Shown here: positions 14,607-17,027 of the stretch, in pieces | Layout: every line of letters starts with the position of its first letter | How positions within the stretch are numbered: position 1 is the stretch's first letter | NCBI GenBank assembly: GCA_037139095.1 | Contig: JBAXHD010000050.1 | Coordinates: 1 to 17,027 of the forward strand | Reading direction: 5' to 3' | Length of the DNA stretch: 17,027 nt | DNA from: WLMZ01 sp037139095 | Lineage (GTDB): Bacteria; Actinomycetota; Acidimicrobiia; Acidimicrobiales; Ilumatobacteraceae | Translations under genes and position numbers: made by a program | The notes under the pieces: model-generated | Told to the model about the DNA's origin: nothing | The model's input: only the letters and a program-made list of their open reading frames with translations | The model's database searches: none

Positions 14607-15602
14607 TCAGGTGCTCGCGGCGGTTCGCTTTGCATATTGATTACTGAACACGACGGCGCCAACAAGCATCAGCACGATCACCGCAAGGGACACATAGGTG
14701 TTCAGGTGATACCAATGTGACACGGCCATCTTCAGGCCCACGAATATCAGAATTCCTCCAAGCGCATGCGAGAGGTAGTGAAACCTCTCCTTCGCATTTG
14801 CGAGCAAAAAGTACAGCGCGCGCATTCCCAATATTGCGAACGCATTCGACGACAGCACGATGAAGGGCTCCTTCGACACAGCGAGAATTGCTGGCACGGA
14901 GTCCACAGCGAAGATCACATCGGTGAGCTCGATGACCACCAACGCAGCGAGCAGGGGAGTGGCCGCGCGCCGGGCGTTGCGGCGGGTGAAGAACTTGTGG
15001 CCATCGAACGTGTCGGTCACCGGGATCACACGTGAGAGCAGCGCCAAGCCATGTTGCGCCTGCGATGTTCCCTCGTTGGCCCGGTGACGAACCACCTTGA
15101 TGCCGGTGTACACGAGGAACAATCCGAACACGAGCAATAACCACCAGAACGTGTTGATCAGAGCGCTGCCGGCGATGACAAACACGGCGCGCAGCGCAAG
15201 CGCTCCGAAGATGCCCCAGAACAGCACGCGGTGTTGGTACTTGATCGGGATTGCCATTGCGCTGAAAAGCATCGACCACACGAACACGTTGTCAACGCTG
15301 AGCGACTTCTCGATGAGGTAGCCGCTGATGTATTCGCCGAAGGCTTCGCTGCCGAATCCCACGGCGATCGCCGCGCCGAACGCTAGGCCGCACGCCACCC
15401 ATACGGATGACTCGATGATTGCTTCGCGAGGCGTTGGAGGATGATCGTCGCGGTGGCGAAAGAGGTCGATCGCCAGCATCAGCATGATGACACCGCCAAG
15501 GGCGAACCACGCCCAAGTCGGAACGTCGAGGTTCACAAACTGATCGGCGTCGGGTCGGCCCTGGAGAAGTGATGCAGGGGCGGAAAATGAAGTGGGTAGC
15601 AC
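14607..15602 (-). CDS. TerC/Alx-family integral membrane protein (probable Mn2+ exporter)
   Basis: A 331-residue polytopic membrane protein of the TerC/Alx family, members of which export manganese or help metallate exported proteins. Family marks are the acidic intramembrane residues: Asp45 (LAIDLF), Asp104-Asn105 in SLSVDNVFVW, and ELTDVIFAVDSVPA with Glu225, Asp228 and Asp234. Hydrophobic segments lie at about 30-48, 66-84, 104-118, 126-147, 151-169, 214-240, 247-268, 278-294 and 302-320. The GTG at 15602 is chosen because AAGGA (15611-15615) lies eight bases upstream. The leader carries a yybP-ykoY type riboswitch, which independently supports a manganese role. The gene stands alone, convergent with uvrC. 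I see no specific evidence for tellurite resistance, so I leave the symbol blank. Confidence 0.93.
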   Translation of the reverse strand: MLPTSFSAPASLLQGRPDADQFVNLDVPTWAWFALGGVIMLMLAIDLFRHRDDHPPTPREAIIESSVWVACGLAFGAAIAVGFGSEAFGEYISGYLIEKSLSVDNVFVWSMLFSAMAIPIKYQHRVLFWGIFGALALRAVFVIAGSALINTFWWLLLVFGLFLVYTGIKVVRHRANEGTSQAQHGLALLSRVIPVTDTFDGHKFFTRRNARRAATPLLAALVVIELTDVIFAVDSVPAILAVSKEPFIVLSSNAFAILGMRALYFLLANAKERFHYLSHALGGILIFVGLKMAVSHWYHLNTYVSLAVIVLMLVGAVVFSNQYAKRTAAST

Positions 15603-15611
15603 GGTGTTGAT

Positions 15612-15645
15612 CCTTCGGGTCGCAAAGTGGTTCGCTTACCGAAGG
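15612..15645 (-). promoter_or_regulatory. Shine-Dalgarno of the TerC gene and its candidate sequestering hairpin
   Basis: On the minus strand CCTTCGG (15645-15639) can pair perfectly over 7 bp with CCGAAGG (15618-15612), which contains most of the AAGGA ribosome-binding site. The 20-base loop has a possible inner GCGAA/TTTGC stem. The first six bases of CCTTCGG are the same strand that closes the riboswitch, so the two structures are mutually exclusive. Confidence 0.65.
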
Positions 15646-15730
15646 TCTCTCCCAACCCACTGAGTGGGTCTCGCGCGCCGGGCCAAATGGCCGTGATGAC
15701 GACAACGCGATGACGGGATACTCCCCTTCG
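15640..15730 (-). promoter_or_regulatory. yybP-ykoY type manganese riboswitch upstream of the TerC gene
   Basis: A 91-base element 37 bases before the start codon. The closing helix is CGAAGG (15730-15725) with CCTTCG (15645-15640), 6 perfect bp. Inside it lie the two conserved boxes of this riboswitch class: GGGGAGTA (15726-15719) and GAGACCTT (15649-15642). They face each other as an internal loop, above which TCCC (15718-15715) pairs with GGGA (15653-15650). Further hairpins are GGCC-ATTT-GGCC (15692-15681) and ACCCAC-TCA-GTGGGT (15669-15655). yybP-ykoY RNAs sense Mn2+ and typically precede Mn exporters and TerC/Alx genes, which matches the gene here. Confidence 0.85.
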
Positions 15731-15736
15731 CCAAGC

Positions 15737-15765
15737 ACCATATCCCGTTGGCTTCTCCGCAACAA
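15737..15765 (-). promoter_or_regulatory. promoter of the riboswitch-TerC transcript
   Basis: On the minus strand TTGTTG (15765-15760) and TATGGT (15742-15737) are separated by 17 bases. A start six bases after the -10 falls at 15730, the first base of the riboswitch closing helix, giving a leader of about 128 bases. The agreement between promoter and aptamer boundaries supports both. Confidence 0.65.
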
Positions 15766-15778
15766 CGACTGTTCGTTG
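15763..15778. repeat. inverted repeat overlapping the -35 of the TerC promoter
   Basis: CAACGA-CTGT-TCGTTG is a perfect 6+6 palindrome around four bases. It overlaps the -35 hexamer at 15760-15765, so it is a possible operator. Read on the minus strand it also contains GAAC-AGTC-GTTG, one base short of a LexA core. Confidence 0.4.
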
Positions 15779-15825
15779 GGCAACGCGACCGTATACCGTC
15801 CCGCTGCCGGACAACGGCCGACAGA

Positions 15826-15831
15826 TACGCT
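15826..15831 (+). promoter_or_regulatory. leaderless-type -10 element of the second methyltransferase gene
   Basis: TACGCT lies exactly six bases before the ATG at 15838; no Shine-Dalgarno is present. This favours that ATG over an in-frame ATG 90 bases upstream. Confidence 0.55.
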
Positions 15832-15837
15832 GCACCA

Positions 15838-16566
15838 ATGGCATCCGAAGATCTCTGGGAAACACACGCCGAATGGTGGATCGACGGTTTCACCGACGGT
15901 GCCGACCCCGAGTACGAAGAGCAGATCATGCCACTCGCTGCAGCCGAGCTGGCCAACGCCAAGCGAGTGCTCGATGTTGGTTGCGGCGATGGCCAAGTGA
16001 GCCGCATGGCCGTGAAGCTTGGCGCCGAGCGCGTGGTGGGTCTTGATCCCACATGGAACCAAGTGAAGGTGGCCCAGCAGCGCGGCGGGGGAGCCACGTA
16101 CGTGCGCTCGGGTGCCGCTGCATTGCCGTTTCCTGATGCATCGTTCGATGCCGTGGTGGCGTGTCTCGTGTTCGAACACATCCGCGATGTCGACGACGCC
16201 ATTGCCGAAGTTGCTCGAGTGCTCGAGCCCGGCGGCCGCTTCTGCTTCTTTTTGAACCACCCGTTGCTGCAGACTCCAAACAGCGGATGGATCGACGATC
16301 AAGTGCTCGATCCGCCCGAGCAGTATTGGCGCATCGGGCCGTACCTCATCGAGGACGAGACCATCGAAGAGGTTGAGAAGGACGTGTTCATTCCGTTCAT
16401 TCATCGGCCGTTGAGCCGTTACATCAATGCGCTGGCCGACAACGGTCTGCTGCTTGAGCGTATGGTCGAACCAGCGCCGCCGCCTGGGTTCTTGGCCAAG
16501 GCCTACGAGTACGAAGCGGCCGCCACCATTCCACGCTTGCTCTACTTGCGTACCTGTAAGCGCTGA
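15838..16566 (+). CDS. class I SAM-dependent methyltransferase
   Basis: A 242-residue cytosolic methyltransferase of the Methyltransf_11 type; substrate not recognisable. SAM-binding motif I is VLDVGCGDG (44-52), with the strand-2 acidic residue Asp70 in VVGLDP. LPFPDASFDAVVACLVFEHI (96-115) is the classic motif II/III region, followed by RVLEPGGRFCF. The C-terminal third, with WIDDQVLDPPEQYWRIGPYL, is a substrate-side cap of unknown specificity. Start: the ATG at 15838 follows a -10 box by six bases, and MASEDLWETHAEWW is a plausible N-terminus; the upstream in-frame extension is Arg/Gln-rich and overlaps the divergent promoter region. rapZ follows after 18 bases in the same direction, so the two are probably cotranscribed. 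Confidence 0.88.
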   Translation: MASEDLWETHAEWWIDGFTDGADPEYEEQIMPLAAAELANAKRVLDVGCGDGQVSRMAVKLGAERVVGLDPTWNQVKVAQQRGGGATYVRSGAAALPFPDASFDAVVACLVFEHIRDVDDAIAEVARVLEPGGRFCFFLNHPLLQTPNSGWIDDQVLDPPEQYWRIGPYLIEDETIEEVEKDVFIPFIHRPLSRYINALADNGLLLERMVEPAPPPGFLAKAYEYEAAATIPRLLYLRTCKR

Positions 16567-16584
16567 TCGGTTCGTTGAGGCGCA

Positions 16585-17027
16585 ATGGCTGACATTCTCG
16601 TCATCACAGGTCTGTCGGGGGCGGGGCGTTCTCACGCAGCCGACTTTCTCGAAGACATGGGTTGGTTCGTGGTCGACAATCTGCCCGTTGCGCTCATCGA
16701 CAAGATCATTGAGCTTGGTGTCAGCTCGGGCGTTGGCGCGGGTGCCGGCTATCAACAGCTGTGCGTGGTGGTTGGCCCCACAGCCGATCAAGGCGATGTG
16801 GTCACCGAGATCCGTCAGCTACGCAACAAGGGGCATCGCATTCGCGTGTTGTTCCTAGAGGCCACAACGGCCGAACTCGTGAAGCGATACAGCAGCACAC
16901 GGCGCAAGCATCCACTCGACGACGGCGCCGCAGTACTGACCACTGTTATCGAGCGCGAGCGCTTGCAACTCGAGCCGGTGAAGGCCGAGTCAGATCTCAT
17001 CATCGACACCACCTCGATCAGCGTGCA
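16585..17027 (+). CDS. rapZ: RNase adapter / nucleotide-binding protein RapZ (YvcJ family), 3' end outside window
   Basis: The first 147 codons plus two bases of a RapZ/YvcJ P-loop protein, normally about 285-300 residues. In E. coli RapZ binds small RNAs and RNase E to control glmS; in actinobacteria it precedes yvcK and whiA, and its role is less clear. Visible: the N-terminal P-loop GLSGAGRS (9-16), where Arg15 stands in place of the usual Lys as in mycobacterial homologues, FLEDMGWFVVDNLPVALI (21-38), VLFLEA (88-93), VKRYSSTRRKHPL (99-111) and DLIIDTTSISV at the visible end. A GAGG (16577-16580) four bases before the ATG is a weak ribosome site. No frame disruption is seen up to the window end. 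Confidence 0.95.
   Translation, partial: MADILVITGLSGAGRSHAADFLEDMGWFVVDNLPVALIDKIIELGVSSGVGAGAGYQQLCVVVGPTADQGDVVTEIRQLRNKGHRIRVLFLEATTAELVKRYSSTRRKHPLDDGAAVLTTVIERERLQLEPVKAESDLIIDTTSISV

Noticed and set aside
15748..15837. In-frame extension of the second methyltransferase
   Set aside because: The added residues are Arg/Gln-rich, overlap the TerC promoter and operator region, and the ATG at 15838 has a perfectly spaced -10 element.
15292..16791. 499-codon open frame on the minus strand
   Set aside because: It runs antisense through the methyltransferase, rapZ start and riboswitch; no motifs are recognisable and it reflects GC-rich codon bias.

Overview
This window is a conserved chromosomal housekeeping block from a GC-rich Gram-positive bacterium, most likely an Actinomycetota member. 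The order polA - rpsA - coaE - uvrB - uvrA - uvrC - rapZ is a known actinobacterial arrangement. S1 closely resembles the mycobacterial protein in its four S1 repeats, PolA carries the Tyr in motif B known from actinobacterial enzymes, and RapZ has the actinobacterial Arg in place of the Walker A Lys. Many genes appear to be transcribed leaderlessly, also common in this phylum. An Acidimicrobiia-type lineage is my guess, at low confidence. No mobile element, tRNA, rRNA or CRISPR array is visible. Intergenic gaps are short; the longest, 15603-15837, is packed with regulatory sequence.

Layout. 1-3509 (+): the C-terminal half of DNA polymerase I, a SAM methyltransferase two bases later, then ribosomal protein S1 from a TTG start with a strong terminator. 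3572-6036 (-): a NarL-type response regulator and its membrane histidine kinase, overlapping by 10 bases, convergent with rpsA. 6079-11691 (+): coaE, uvrB and uvrA. 11688-12551 (-): an apparently inactive rhomboid-like membrane protein whose stop codon overlaps that of uvrA. 12625-14559 (+): uvrC. 14607-15602 (-): a TerC/Alx-family membrane protein behind a yybP-ykoY type (manganese) riboswitch. 15838-17027 (+): a second SAM methyltransferase and the 5' part of rapZ, cut by the window end.

The genes fall into DNA repair (polA, uvrB, uvrA, uvrC form nucleotide excision repair plus gap filling), translation (rpsA), CoA synthesis (coaE), signal transduction (the two-component pair), metal homeostasis (terC) and nucleotide-dependent RNA/cell-wall regulation (rapZ). 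Only uvrB carries a clear LexA (SOS) box.

The most informative non-coding signals are: (a) the terC leader, where the 3' strand of the riboswitch closing helix can pair either with the aptamer or, over 7 perfect base pairs, with the terC Shine-Dalgarno; (b) a recurring TANNNT -10 element exactly six bases before the start codon of coaE, uvrB, uvrA and the second methyltransferase; and (c) a palindrome between the kinase and coaE whose two arms are the opposed -10 elements of the divergent genes.
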